Origin: Orientallactaga sibirica
Taxonomy: Eukaryota; Chordata; Mammalia; Rodentia; Dipodidae
NCBI GenBank assembly: GCA_036365145.1
Contig: JAEOAD010000603.1
Location: forward strand, 992,001-1,056,000
Direction: 5' to 3'
DNA: 64,000 nt
Positions 1-10,744 of this stretch are shown in pieces. Under the pieces are notes generated by a model that saw nothing but the letters and a program-made list of their open reading frames with translations, did not search any database and was not told the origin of the DNA. Every line of letters begins with the position of its first letter. Within the stretch, counting starts at the first letter, position 1. The position numbers were made by a program, and so were the translations under genes.

Positions 1-1146
1 TACTTGTTGGATCACATAATCTAGTAAGGAGAGGTAAAGAGACATAATGATCAATATAGGTAGGAACATATCTGTTGCCTAGTACTTTAAGAACATTTAT
101 TAGAGAAGAAAATAATAGTGAAAAAATAAAATTAAATAAGAAGAAAAGACCAATGGGGAAATTTATGCAATTCAAACTATTTCTTTGATCAGAGAACCAT
201 ATTACAACTATATGTCATGAACTTAATGGTGTTTAAAAATTGCTTTAAAAATCTCCTACCAACTACAGGTATTAATATTGGTAAGGTGGTCAAGTATATG
301 TAATAGAGTATGGCTATTGCTATTATTTTTTTATCATAATTAATAAAAGAACTTTCTATATCCTAACAAACAAATCTTTTTAGTGGTTCAAAATAACAAT
401 GCTTAAATTGCTTTTTTTATTCAACTCACTTTAGAAGAGTAATCAATACTGAACTTATAAACATATGTATGAGAATTACTTAAAAAATTATAAATGGCAT
501 TGAGGGGAATCAATGAAACAACCCTGACCAAAATAGGACCTCAGGATTTAAAATAGAAAGCAGACACTGAACTTGGATCACCTTTCAATCCTATATCATC
601 TGTCATGATATTTGATTGTACAGGGTTCCATAGGGTGTGCTTCTTTCTTTTCATTAGTGGTGCCTTTTCAACTTTTAATGTCCTTTATAACTTTTATGTA
701 GTTGACTGATTCTATAAAATATACCTAATTATTTAATGAGCTCCTATTTACACTAAATATGATGTTTTTTCAAAATATGTAATGATGTGTAGTTATACCC
801 AGAACATATTTTTAAGGGAAGAATATTGCCTACTAAACATAAAATGTAGTCTGGAAATAGTAAACTGGAGTAATATTGCACACTTAATGCACTGTTTGCT
901 TTATTATTTTAATCTATTAAACATATACTTATCATTTATTCTGTCAATATTTTACTGTGATCATTTTTTGAAGTAGTATTGCATATGAGCTTTAATGTCT
1001 TATTTTTTTTTTTGATTTCAGAATCTCTGTACAAACATACAATCCTCTTTAAAATTTATAGTACAAAATTGAGTATAAGTAGATAAAGAGTTTCATTAAC
1101 ATATACTTCTGAGTATAAATTCTAATTTAAAATATATGGGAAGATG

Positions 1147-1396
1147 GGCTGGAGAGATAGCTTAGTAGTTAAGGTGCTTGATTGAGAAGCCTAAGGACTC
1201 ATGTTTGAGTCTCCAGATCCCATGCAAGTCAGATGCACAAAGATGAGGAAGTGTAATGTTGCACATGTCCACTAGGTGGCACAAGCATCTGGAGTTAGAT
1301 TTCAATGGCTGGGGCCCTGATGTGCCAATTTCCTCTCTCTCTCTCTCTGTGTCTTTCTCACTTGTGCATGTGTGCTGTCAAAAAAAAAAAAATAAA
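1147..1396 (+). mobile_element. tRNA-derived (B2-like) SINE
   Basis: Starts with the family head 'gggctggagagatagctta' and carries the usual body (agatgcaca..., ggtggcacaagc, ctggagtt). A CT-rich tract lies at about 1332-1350 and an A-rich tail follows. It belongs to the longer subtype with an extra segment in the middle, like the copies at 19.3 and 46.5 kb. It has drifted from the best-preserved copies, so it is a middle-aged insertion. Confidence 0.85.
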
Positions 1397-1603
1397 ATAT
1401 ATAGGAAGAGAATTCAAAAGAAAAATTAAAGTGAATTTACTTTTGTCTTTCCTTTTGAATCATACAAATATATCTTATTTATACAGATGACTAAATGTCA
1501 GGTAAAAAGATAGGCTGAGCTAATATGAATGAGAGATTAGAGAGCCTGTCATCTCTTACTCAAGATGAAAAGCTTGGTCACTGAAAGCAGTTTCTTTCTT
1601 TTT

Positions 1604-1848
1604 TTTTTTTTAACTGCTTTTTTAGATTTTATTTTTATTTATTTATTTGAGTCAGAGAGAGGGAGGGAGAGAGAAAGAGAGAGAGAGAGAGTGAGAATGG
1701 GCTCACCAGGGCCTCCAGCCACTGCAAACAAACTCCAGATGCATGTGCCACCATGTGCATCTGACTTATGTGGGACCTGGAGATTCAAACTGGTGTCCTT
1801 AGTCTTCGCAGGCATGTGCCTTAACCACTAAGCCATCTCTCAGTCCCA
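1604..1848 (-). mobile_element. tRNA-derived SINE, reverse orientation
   Basis: Reads as the reverse complement of the family: T-rich/TTTA tail first, then a GA tract (1653-1695), 'gggcctccagccactgcaaac', 'gatgcatgtgccacc', and the head 'aagccatctctcagtccc' at the right end. The GA/TTTA section is the complement of the CT/AAATA tail. Confidence 0.88.
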
Positions 1849-2001
1849 ATTTATTATTTTAATATCTGTTTTTCCTTTGATGAGAGAGATGGTTCTCTCC
1901 AACTCTAATATGGATTTCTCTTTTGTCATATACTCAAATTTATTTTATCCATTCAAAATATTTACATAAAAGAAATTGATATAAATGATAGAGGTATGAA
2001 G

Positions 2002-2002
<1 letters not shown>

Positions 2003-2041
<39 letters not shown>
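2003..2041. repeat. (TG)n microsatellite
   Basis: About 19 uninterrupted TG units. The purity suggests it is polymorphic. Confidence 0.97.
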
Positions 2042-2044
<3 letters not shown>

Positions 2045-2159
2045 CTGAAACATATTCATGTATTTAAGACATTTTCTATTATTTAAGTCTTTCATTGGGC
2101 CAGGAATTGTGTTCTGTGCTTGAAGCAGAATCAAGAGGTCTGTGCTCCTCTCTCACAAC

Positions 2160-2160
<1 letters not shown>

Positions 2161-2193
<33 letters not shown>
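2161..2193. repeat. poly-T tract, 33 bases
   Basis: Uninterrupted T run. It may be the poly(A) tail of a minus-strand retrocopy, but the sequence to its right (2194-2416) is not something I recognise. Confidence 0.9.
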
Positions 2194-2195
<2 letters not shown>

Positions 2196-2416
2196 CTAAT
2201 CCCAAGCATAGTACATTTAGGCATGAGGCTTCTTCTGTACTTGTTGAAACTGCTGACAGCAACTGTCTTTTCATTTGTTTTAGGTCTATGTGTATCTGCT
2301 GCCTCCCACATAGACATCTCAGTTTTCCCAAAAGATCTTCATCCCCACATATCATCATTTACTTTATATTCACTACACTTACTGACTCGAATACAGTGTT
2401 CTTGGCGATCACAGCA

Positions 2417-2765
2417 CCAGAAAAAGGCTGAAGGAGGTAAACACAGAGAACATCCAACTCCAACTAAGCCAGATATCCAGAGACACAGAGGGTCCCAAAA
2501 CCTTATCACTGAAGTAGAACTAAAATGCCCCCAGTGTGGCTCAGGGAAATTCGCGGAAGAGGGGGCAGAAAGAATGTTAGAGTCACAAGTTGGGGCATTA
2601 TGCACAGAGACTTGGCCTACTCCCAGAACTCTTCACTACCCCCACAATGCATGACCCACATTCCCCACTGATGAGGGTCCCTTTGGAAGGGGGAAGACAG
2701 GGAGGAGGATAAGGGAGCCAACACTATGAATGTAAAATCAGAATAATATAAATAAAAATAAATTA
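2417..2765 (+). mobile_element. L1 3' UTR fragment
   Basis: Parallels the L1 3' UTR ends at 12,930-13,290, 28,900-29,275 and 30,780-31,180. Shared landmarks are 'cagagatccag...acacag', 'cactgaagtagaa', 'atggctcagggaaattc', 'gaagagg...agaaagaatgttagag', and a terminal 'gacagggaggagg' before an A-rich tail. No coding part is present; the copy is strongly 5'-truncated. Confidence 0.75.
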
Positions 2766-5579
2766 TGGGAAAACAAAAATAATATGACTACTTTCATACT
2801 CAACACCAAATGGTCATAGCTATTGGCAGAAAATGAACTTTCAGAACTCTATTCTTTGAATAGTAGCAAAAGAAATTAGAGTGTTTTTCTCTGGTGAGCA
2901 GTCAATGAGTGAATGTTCTCTCAACATTAAATTACTGAAGTAAAGGGTTAAAATAAATCATCTCACTAAGACATAGTAGTTTGAAACTGTCAGATCCTGT
3001 AAGTCATTTGTGACAGGTGTCTATCTGGTCTGGAGAGATAGAGCCCACACAGGTATACTGATGTCAAGCACACATAATTACTTTACTTCATGTAAATAAA
3101 ATATAATGGAATTCTTGCCTAATCTTTTATTACTGTTGCTTTTGTATAGTTATTTCTTTGGGGTAGTCATTCTACCAACAGGTATATATTTTCCATTTGA
3201 ATACTTGGACACTAAATTTGAATTTTTTTTTTATTTCATGAAAGAGATTCCCTGACCTAATTTGTTCAGCAAGTGTATTTCCCTCTTGTTATACATTTCT
3301 GAATAAGAGGAGCCCATTGTTGGGGTAAATGGATGTTAATTAATCATATTCCAGCATGGGTTTTTATTGTGTGGCTTGATTTTATTTGAAAAGCACAAGT
3401 GGCCAAGAGAGAACAATGTTAACAAAGCTTATTTTTCATGACAGTATTGAACCCTTGTGTAAAACCATGTGAAAGTTTCAGTCTGTTTTCTGTTAGTAAC
3501 ATTTAATGGTTGATTAAACCTGTCAGAACAGCATTCAAATTAAATCCAGAGGGAGGTCAGTTAGCAATGGAAAAGTATATGCAGTCAACCAGCACTTAGC
3601 TCTGCTCCAGAAGCAAGAATATTTGAGTCCTGACTGACTCTCAGATATAATATTTTATTTTTAACATCAGTGTCAAATGAATATATGTATATTTTATTGT
3701 AGCAAAACAAATATATTAGTGCTATAAGTTAGCTGTTAACTTTTGGGCAAAAAAAAAATATATAGCAGAAAAAGGTATCTTATGTCTCTCCACTAATTCC
3801 TAAATGGTGAGAATCCAAACAATTTAACATAAATGGGGATTAATAAATTTTAAAAAATCAAATCACCTGAAGTTTTAATATGATTTTAAAGACATTAATC
3901 CAAAAATATTAATAAATTCATTTATTTTATATTGTCTTAGAAACTAAGTAAATTTCTATGGAATATGCTAGCAGTACACTAAAATTTTAACTCATCAAAT
4001 TAAGTATTTAAAAGGTCTTAAAATTGGAATGAATTCTTCCTACAATATACATAACCTAGCACTTGAACAAGTAGTGTACACTGACTTAATATTCCCTTCA
4101 GCAAAGAGAAGTTTGAGAATACTACAGAAAAATGGGTTTTATTTCTACATGGAAGGAAAGGGGGTTACTTAAAGAAGATAGTCTCCAGGGAGCAGAGAAT
4201 CCTTTGGATCTTTGGGCAAGTTTCTAGTCATAGTTCAATGTCTTCATCAAACATCAAATGTGTTGTTAATCTAGACGATTTTATAAATATATTCTATCCC
4301 TGAGAAGTTGTAAACATACACATACACTCATAGTAAGTATCAAATTGCCTAAATTCATCATAATAATTAATTTTATCTAGGCATTTTTGATGGTCAATTA
4401 GGATACATTTCTTATTTTATTCTTTTTTTCCTTTTCCCTTTACTGAAAGTGCCTTTAAGAGTCTATACTCCCTTGAGATAACCCATAGAATATTTACATA
4501 TCTGCTTACCATAATTTTCCAGGGTATTCTTTGTTAATGTAAATTCACAATTTTCAATTAGTTAAAATGACTTATTTTTATTTTTAAGCCTCAATATGAA
4601 GATGAAAATTAGTGTCTGAGATCAAAGTAGTTGGCACTGGTTTATTTCAAATTTCTAAGTAAGATTTGTGCCACTAGAACTTTTGATTTGGCACTGGTCA
4701 TATCAGATAAGATTCTTTTTTTCCACCTGACACTACCCTTGAAGATTGACACAGAAGTTGCCTCCTGTACCTGTTGACTAGAAAGCTCTCTGCTATAAAT
4801 CTTTCACCTGCAATTTATTTGTCATATTCTAAATAACTAAATATAATATATTTAAGGTCAACTATTAAGAAAGTTACTGAGTTGGGAAAAACCACAATTT
4901 TGAAATATATACTATAAAAACACTCAAGCAAAGTTTAAAGAAATCAGAGAAACAAAATTTTTAGTGCCAAAGTGTAGCACAGCAGATCCACTACTGTCTG
5001 CAAAGGGAAAAACTTGTTTTGCAATGGAAAGAGCTGGTAGTAACTCCTTTAGTCCTCATCACTTCACTTACACAGCAATAGCTTACACTACTTTGTGCAT
5101 AACAAAAGAAAAGTGTTTTATAGCATATGAATTTTATTCTTACAAAATGTTTTCTGTAAATCTATTGAAGTCTAAAAGAGATGCACATATAAGAAAGTAC
5201 AAAGGATAGAGAAATAAGGACCATGAAGACAAACTTAGTTAAATCAGCACATGCAATAGTGTCAAAGATAAACCTTAAACAGTTCATAAATTCAAAGTCT
5301 GAATAAGCATCTAATACAAGTATTTCTTATGAACAAAACTAATGAACAGTGAGCCAATGGTAGTTTATGGAGAGTAAGCAGAAGCATACAGGTTTTAGTG
5401 AGAGTTAGAATGTGAAAACCCAACCAGGTAGTGATGAGTATTGCTTTGTACTGAGTATACCTTGGTGCCTGATACTGTGAAGAAGCAGAAGCTGTAGGGA
5501 AGAGAGGATATAAGAGTATAACCTGATGGGAATATGACCAGTACCCACGCAATTAAATTCATAATTAATTAAAGGAAAG
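2766..5579. other. unassigned AT-rich DNA
   Basis: No element, RNA gene or exon that I can recognise. The only open frames are short and lack any family signature. Confidence 0.5.
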
Positions 5580-6202
5580 TGTAGGTCCTCACCATCCCCA
5601 GGCGTCAATGGCCACTGATGTCTCAGGCGCAGGAGGAGTTGGAGTAAAGCAGGGTCCTGGAGCAGGTGAGTGTGAGGACAGACAATGAACACCTGGGAGG
5701 CAGTTTGATGGATAGCATGCTCTCATTTATTCAACAGGAGAGTGGGCTTATAAACACTCCAGAAAGGTTGAGAAGGCACATACAGACTATATGGTGATTG
5801 GAAACATAGTTTATGGGTTGCTATTTAATTGGTTGAAAGGCAGAAGTGTAAGGGAGATAGTGGTGGGAAAAGCTACGTGACTTCAGCCACATAAGGGTCT
5901 CTTGGGCAGTTAGCCACAAGGTCAGGAACTGTGGGGGGGAGGTGGGCAAAGCCTGACTTATGGAATGGTCAGATGCTTTTGGGATCAAAAGGGGTGAGGG
6001 CCTCTCCAGTTCTGCCCACTCTGGGAGATGACAGGGCACACTGCAACCTTGCCTGAGGGCAGGGAGGGCCAGTCACCATTGCCAGGGTGGGTTCCCCACA
6101 ATAAGGTCAGCTGCAACCCCCACAACCCAAGGTTCCTGGCTATGTTCAATAGCCCAAGCCAGCTTCCTCTCAGTCCCAGCTCATTTTTAGCAATGCCCAA
6201 CA
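5580..6202 (-). mobile_element. solo LTR, class II-like
   Basis: On the minus strand it begins TGTTGGGCATTG (right end, 6202) and ends CCTACA (5580), as expected for an LTR bounded by TG...CA. Reading that strand, a TATA-like 'tttataag' (about 5750) is followed about 20 bases on by AATAAA (about 5731), the normal promoter-to-poly(A) spacing of a U3-R boundary. Flanks GGAAAG (5574-5579) and AGAAAG (6203-6208) look like a decayed 6-bp target duplication. There is no internal retroviral sequence beside it, so it is a solo LTR. Family name not determined. Confidence 0.6.
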
Positions 6203-6204
6203 AG

Positions 6205-6277
6205 AAAGGATGAAGGGGGCAGAAGAAGGAGTGGAAGGGTGTAGGGAAAAGACTGGGAGTTGAGGTGACTATGATCA

Positions 6278-6330
<53 letters not shown>

Positions 6331-6470
6331 TAAAAGTAAAAGAGATATCAGCTGGAAATGAGACTTAGTGGAAGGGGCATATGTAAGGGGGGAAAAGTGA
6401 GGTGGTGGGAGGTGACTATGATAATGGTATATTGTATATATGTATAGATACTATCAATAATTTTTTTTTA
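6205..6470 (+). mobile_element. L1 3' tail fragment with AT repeat
   Basis: G/A-rich text with 'gaggtgactatgat' appearing at both 6262 and about 6411, followed by 'gtatattgtatatatgtatag...tatcaata', resembles the extreme 3' end of Lx-type L1s. The duplicated block on both sides of the AT repeat may mean two overlapping tails. Confidence 0.45.
6281..6326. repeat. (AT)n microsatellite
   Basis: About 23 AT units without interruption. Confidence 0.97.
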
Positions 6471-7662
6471 AAGTTTGTTAGCATGAAGTATCCAGTAACT
6501 TATGGAGGAACAGAGTATCCAGCCCAGGAACAGAAAGCCTGAGAAGCAAGTACTGGCTTCTATTGCTAGTCACTGCCAAAACCTCTCTCTGCCTTTGAGC
6601 CATGGAAGTGTGGGATACACTCAAAGTAGTGCATTTCATTCTTCAATTAATAATTTGGGTGGATGTACAAATGAACATTTAAAGTTAGATTTAAATCAAC
6701 TGAGAATATGTGACTTCACAGTTTGCAGTGATGAGACTCAGGAATCTTTAAAAACTACTGATGGTGAAAAACATGGGAATTAGGTTTACATATGATTTTA
6801 CAAATTTAGAAAACACATTGAAATTTCCAGAGCAATAATGCAAAGAACCATGTTTTATGACTAAAAATCTTATAGTTAAATTAAAATGATATTGTGAAAT
6901 GTTTTAAATGGTCCAAACTAAAGAAGAAAAGCAAGACTAACAGAATAACACTAGGTGCAGTTGTATTTACAGGACATAAATAAAAAGATATAAATCCTAA
7001 GATGAAATGATAAATTACTAGCTGATGAAATGGGTTCCAAGACAAAGAATATTTCTAATAAGACAATGTGTGTATGCAAAGTTATATTGTATAATGACAA
7101 AAGTGTCATTTCATAAGGAAGACATAATAAATTGTAATGGATACAGTATAAGAGATTGACAGGAAACAATTTCTAGCAATACAGTAGGATAAATTCAACA
7201 CTTCAGAAAATAAATAAATTAGCAAATGTACATGGATCTAATTAAAATTTGTAGATAACTGTATCTCAGAAATGTACTGTTTCAAATGAATGCAAAGTAG
7301 TCATCAATTTAGACAACATACTGAACCAAAGCCTAATAATCAAGACATTTTATACGATTACAAATATATGGTGCATATTATATGCCCTAAGCATACTAGT
7401 TAGAGATTAAAACATAAGAGAATCATGCAAACAATTATTTTTAAAATTAAAGAATAAAAATATAATTTATTTGTCAGGAAATATAATTGAAAAAGGGAAA
7501 AGGAAAGTATTTCAAAAGTAATAATAAGAATACAGCATATTAAAATTTCTGAGGCAAAGCAATGCTTTTTGTTTCCAATTTTTCTCCTAAAAACAGATGG
7601 ACTTGTATGTATTTACTATGCACTAATTCATTAGACAATATGGTGACTGTAGTTATCACAGC
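6471..7662. other. unassigned DNA
   Basis: No recognisable element or gene; short open frames only. Confidence 0.5.
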
Positions 7663-7688
7663 ATTTAAAAATTTTTTATTTATTTACT

Positions 7689-7723
<35 letters not shown>

Positions 7724-7882
7724 ACCCACACATGCAGCCAGGACCTCTTGACACTGCAAACAAACATCAGGTGCTTGCGCCATTTTTTTTTGTGATATGC
7801 TTACATGGGTGGTTTGGGAATTAAACCCTGACTTGCAGGCTTTGAAAAAAAAAAATTACCACTGAATGATCTTGCCAGCCTG
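7663..7882 (-). mobile_element. tRNA-derived SINE, degenerate, with TG repeat
   Basis: The reversed tail (tttatttatttactt) has acquired a (TG)n expansion at 7690-7722. It is followed by family body sequence 'gacactgcaaacaaacatc', 'tgcttgcgcc', 'gcaggcttt' and a degraded reversed head 'aatgatcttgccagcc'. An A run at 7844-7854 interrupts the head. Confidence 0.75.
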
Positions 7883-8280
7883 TTATATAGCATTCTTGTT
7901 TTTAAAAATTCCTTTGTATTTATTTCAGAAAAAAAAAAGATGACACTAACTTCAGAACCTTAAACAGGCTCTTCACAAAGGATTACTGAAGAATTGTTAT
8001 AGGAAATGACATCTAAGTAAGTGTTAGAGCTCCTGAAGCTTTTTAATAGGAAAGATGTGGAGATGTATGGTGAAATGGGATAAAAACACCTATTAGCCCA
8101 GGAAAACCCAGGGTCAGAATCATCTAAGATTTACTCTTCTCTCAGGTTGTCCACAAACTTACTATCTTATTGGTTCAGTTTCATAGGTAAAAGCATATCA
8201 TTTTTCATAAAATAAGTTTTTAAAACTTTAAAGTAAACTATAAAAGACCATAGAATAAAGGTACAAAGAAATGCATTTAA

Positions 8281-8420
8281 AGGCAGGCATGGTGACACAT
8301 GCCTTTAGTCCCAGCACTTGAGAGGCTGAGATAGGAGAATCACTGTAAGTTTAAGGCCAGCCTGGGGCTACAGAGTGAGTTCCAGGTCTAGCCTGAAGTA
8401 TAGTGAGACTCTGTCCCATA
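8281..8420 (+). mobile_element. B1 SINE
   Basis: 7SL-derived body: 'ggcatggtgacacatgcctttagtcccagc...', 'gaggctgagataggag', 'ttaaggccagcctgg', 'gagactctgtccca'. Diverged and without a long A tail. Confidence 0.9.
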
Positions 8421-9011
8421 ATAATGCATTTACTCAGCTATTAAGGACTTCTTAAGATAAGTATGATTATAAAATGAAAAAGTAAAAACATGAAACTTTG
8501 TAAGGTGAAAGTTTTAACCTAATTCACTCTTGAAAATATCTTTATACATGTAATATGATATAAGTCTGCAAATCTTATAAAGCATACTGTAGGGCATGGC
8601 CATGTCCTAGAACCTCACATTCATCCCCCAACAACCAGAGTAACATCTAGTTCTAAAAACTTAAGTTAGTGCTCTTCATGGGTGTGGAATTCATGTGTAG
8701 ACTATATCCTTCCAAATATTTACACCAAATCCTTATTACATACTTACCTAAATTATGCAGTATAACAATAAATTATACACATTGGAGTCTCAAAACAATA
8801 GGTTAAACTATATAGGCAAAGTGTGCAGTGTGCTATAGTATGAGTGCACTATGCTCTATACAGAATTATGAAGTTGCCTAACAGTCCTTATAACACCAAG
8901 TATCTCCATTGTTAATGGACATGGCTATGCCTCCCATATTCATCTCCATATTTTCCTATAAAATATATTAAAATTCATAGTATCCACTCCAATGTCTTTT
9001 ACTTTTATTTT
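8421..9011. other. unassigned DNA
   Basis: No recognisable element or gene. Confidence 0.45.
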
Positions 9012-9126
9012 CAGAACTCTTAATTTATTGTGAGATAGGCTCTAAGTTGCCCAGTCAGGCCTTGATTTTACAATCCTTTGTTAGCCACCAGAGTAATGGG
9101 GATTTCAGGCCAATATCACCTAGTGC
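9012..9126 (-). mobile_element. ancient B1-like SINE, reverse orientation
   Basis: 'gtgagataggctctaagttgcccagtcaggcc' followed by 'atggggatttcaggcc...atcacc' keeps the spacing of a reversed 7SL-derived SINE but is heavily mutated. Confidence 0.55.
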
Positions 9127-9351
9127 AACAGGGAACTTCTTTAAATACAAACCACTGGTAAAGAAAATATGTTCATAACTTTTATGTCATTTCATTTGAA
9201 TTGTGATATTTTGAGCATTTTAAGTGATTTGAATATACTCAAATTTACAAGATTATATTCCATTAGTTCTCATGTGACTTTTTGTGTCATTGTCAGAAGA
9301 AAAGTCTTTGCTTTTCAAACTGATGGTACCCATTAGAAGGTATACTTCTAT

Positions 9352-9699
9352 TGTGGTTTGCATGTAAAATGTCTCTTTAGTCTCATGTTTGAACACTTGG
9401 TGCAGACAATGAGGATGTTTGGGAAGCTTGTGGAATCTGCAGGACATAGTGTCTTGCTGGGAAAAAAAATGTCAGTGGGGGAGGATCTTGAGATTTTATT
9501 GCATGTCCCCACATCCTGTTGATCTTGTACTTCCTGACTATGGATGAAATATGATCAGGGAGCCCATTCCTCCTGGTTCCATGCCTTCCCCAACATGATG
9601 GGATGTATTATCTTACAATTGTAAGCAAGAATAAGCCCTTTACTTCCTTAAACCATTTTGTCAAATATTTGGACAGAGCAATGAGAAATGTAACTAACA
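9352..9699 (+). mobile_element. solo MaLR LTR (ORR1-type)
   Basis: Starts TGTGGTTTGCATG and carries the ORR1 signature order: 'aacacttggtgcagacaatg', 'cttcctgactatggatg', 'ccatgccttccccaacatgatgg', 'taagcaagaataagcccttt' (poly(A) signal region), and the end 'atgagaaatgtaactaaca'. Full LTR length (about 348 bp). I could not see an intact 5-bp target duplication. Confidence 0.85.
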
Positions 9700-9739
9700 G
9701 AATCTCCATTGTGTATCATCCTGTCTCTGTGAGTAGATG

Positions 9740-10190
9740 TGTGAAAAATGCAAGTATTGTTACATTCCATTAATTCACAGGGTTTTGTCCACAATCAGAT
9801 TTTCATGTCATCAAGTGGGGTTTTAAATCTGTGAGATTTTTTTGTGTGTGTGCATCTGAAGGGAACTGTGATGTCAGAAAACTTTATCAGACTGTTTACA
9901 TTCATAGGGCTTTCCCCATTATGAGTTCTTTCATGTATCAGAAGCAAACTGGTTTAAATAAAGGCATTACTACATATATTACATTTTATAGTTTTGCTCC
10001 AGTATGAGATATTTCATGCATCTGAAGAAAATGTAGATAAATAAAGGATTTATCACACTGCTTAAATTTGTGCGGTTTTTCACATTGAATTCTGAAGGTC
10101 TTACCACATTGTTTACATTTATATTGTTTTTCCCCAGTGCTAAATCTTTCATGTAATTGGAGAGAACAGGAACAACTAAGAATCTGTTAT
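9740..10190 (-). pseudogene. decayed C2H2 zinc-finger array (KRAB-ZNF-type fossil)
   Basis: On the minus strand, a TGEK-type linker (about 10,129-10,140) precedes a finger beginning Y-K-C-K-Q-C-G-K-T-F (about 10,085-10,125). A second degenerate finger with C..S-F...L..H...HTG-like spacing lies at about 9,990-10,075, and further remnants (a HERTHNGE-like linker, then Y-E-C-K-Q) at about 9,880-9,930. In-frame stops, frameshifts and lost zinc ligands occur in every unit, so it cannot encode a functional protein. Repeated fingers in one exon are characteristic of the tandem C2H2 transcription-factor family. No splice sites or KRAB box are visible. It may be a processed or duplicated copy; the parent gene cannot be named from this. 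Confidence 0.72.
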
Positions 10191-10507
10191 ATAGCATTCC
10201 TGACCTATGAACAGTAATGCTTAAAGAGAAATTATAATTTTGGAAAACAATGGAGATTAAATCACTGCTAAACAGCAAACTGAATACACCTGAAGTAAAA
10301 GGAAATAAAGAATGGTGATAATAAGAGCAAGAATAGAAACAGGAGAATGATAAGCAAAAGGCAACTAATAAATCTACAAATTTTATTATTGAAAATCATT
10401 ACAGTCTATAAAATTCTAGCATCAATGAATGAAGCACAAATTAAGAACACTGGAATTAGAGGGCAACCACTGTAGATTCCATAACCATCAAAAGAATAAT
10501 ATAATAT

Positions 10508-10688
10508 TGGGCTGAAGAGATGGATCAGCAGATTAAGTAACTGCTTGCAAAGGCTAAAGGCAAGGTTTGATTCCCTAGTACCCTTGTAGAGCCAGATGCA
10601 CAAAGCATAACATACATATGGAGTTCATTTGTATTGGCAGGAGGTCCTCGAATCCACCCACTTGCAAATAAACAAATAAAAATATTAC
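10508..10688 (+). mobile_element. tRNA-derived SINE with perfect 17-bp duplication
   Basis: Head 'gggctgaagagatggatcag', body 'gccagatgcacaaagc', tail (AAATA). Flanked by identical 17-bp repeats (aaagaataatataatat) at 10,491-10,507 and 10,689-10,705, marking an L1-mediated insertion. Confidence 0.9.
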
Positions 10689-10744
10689 AAAGAATAATAT
10701 AATATCATGGAAAATATAGAAAAAATAAAATAACACAGATGAGG

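Noticed and set aside
2120..2654. Plus-strand open frames of 103 and 170 codons
   Set aside because: They start in a poly-T run (phenylalanine string) and run through an L1 3' UTR; not a gene.
3300..3560. Possible conserved non-coding element (homeobox-like TTAATTAATC / GGTTGATTAAAC motifs)
   Set aside because: AT-rich motifs occur by chance here; without an alignment there is no support.
5292..6278. Several minus-strand open frames
   Set aside because: They coincide with the LTR at 5,580-6,202 and its edge, and show no protein family features.
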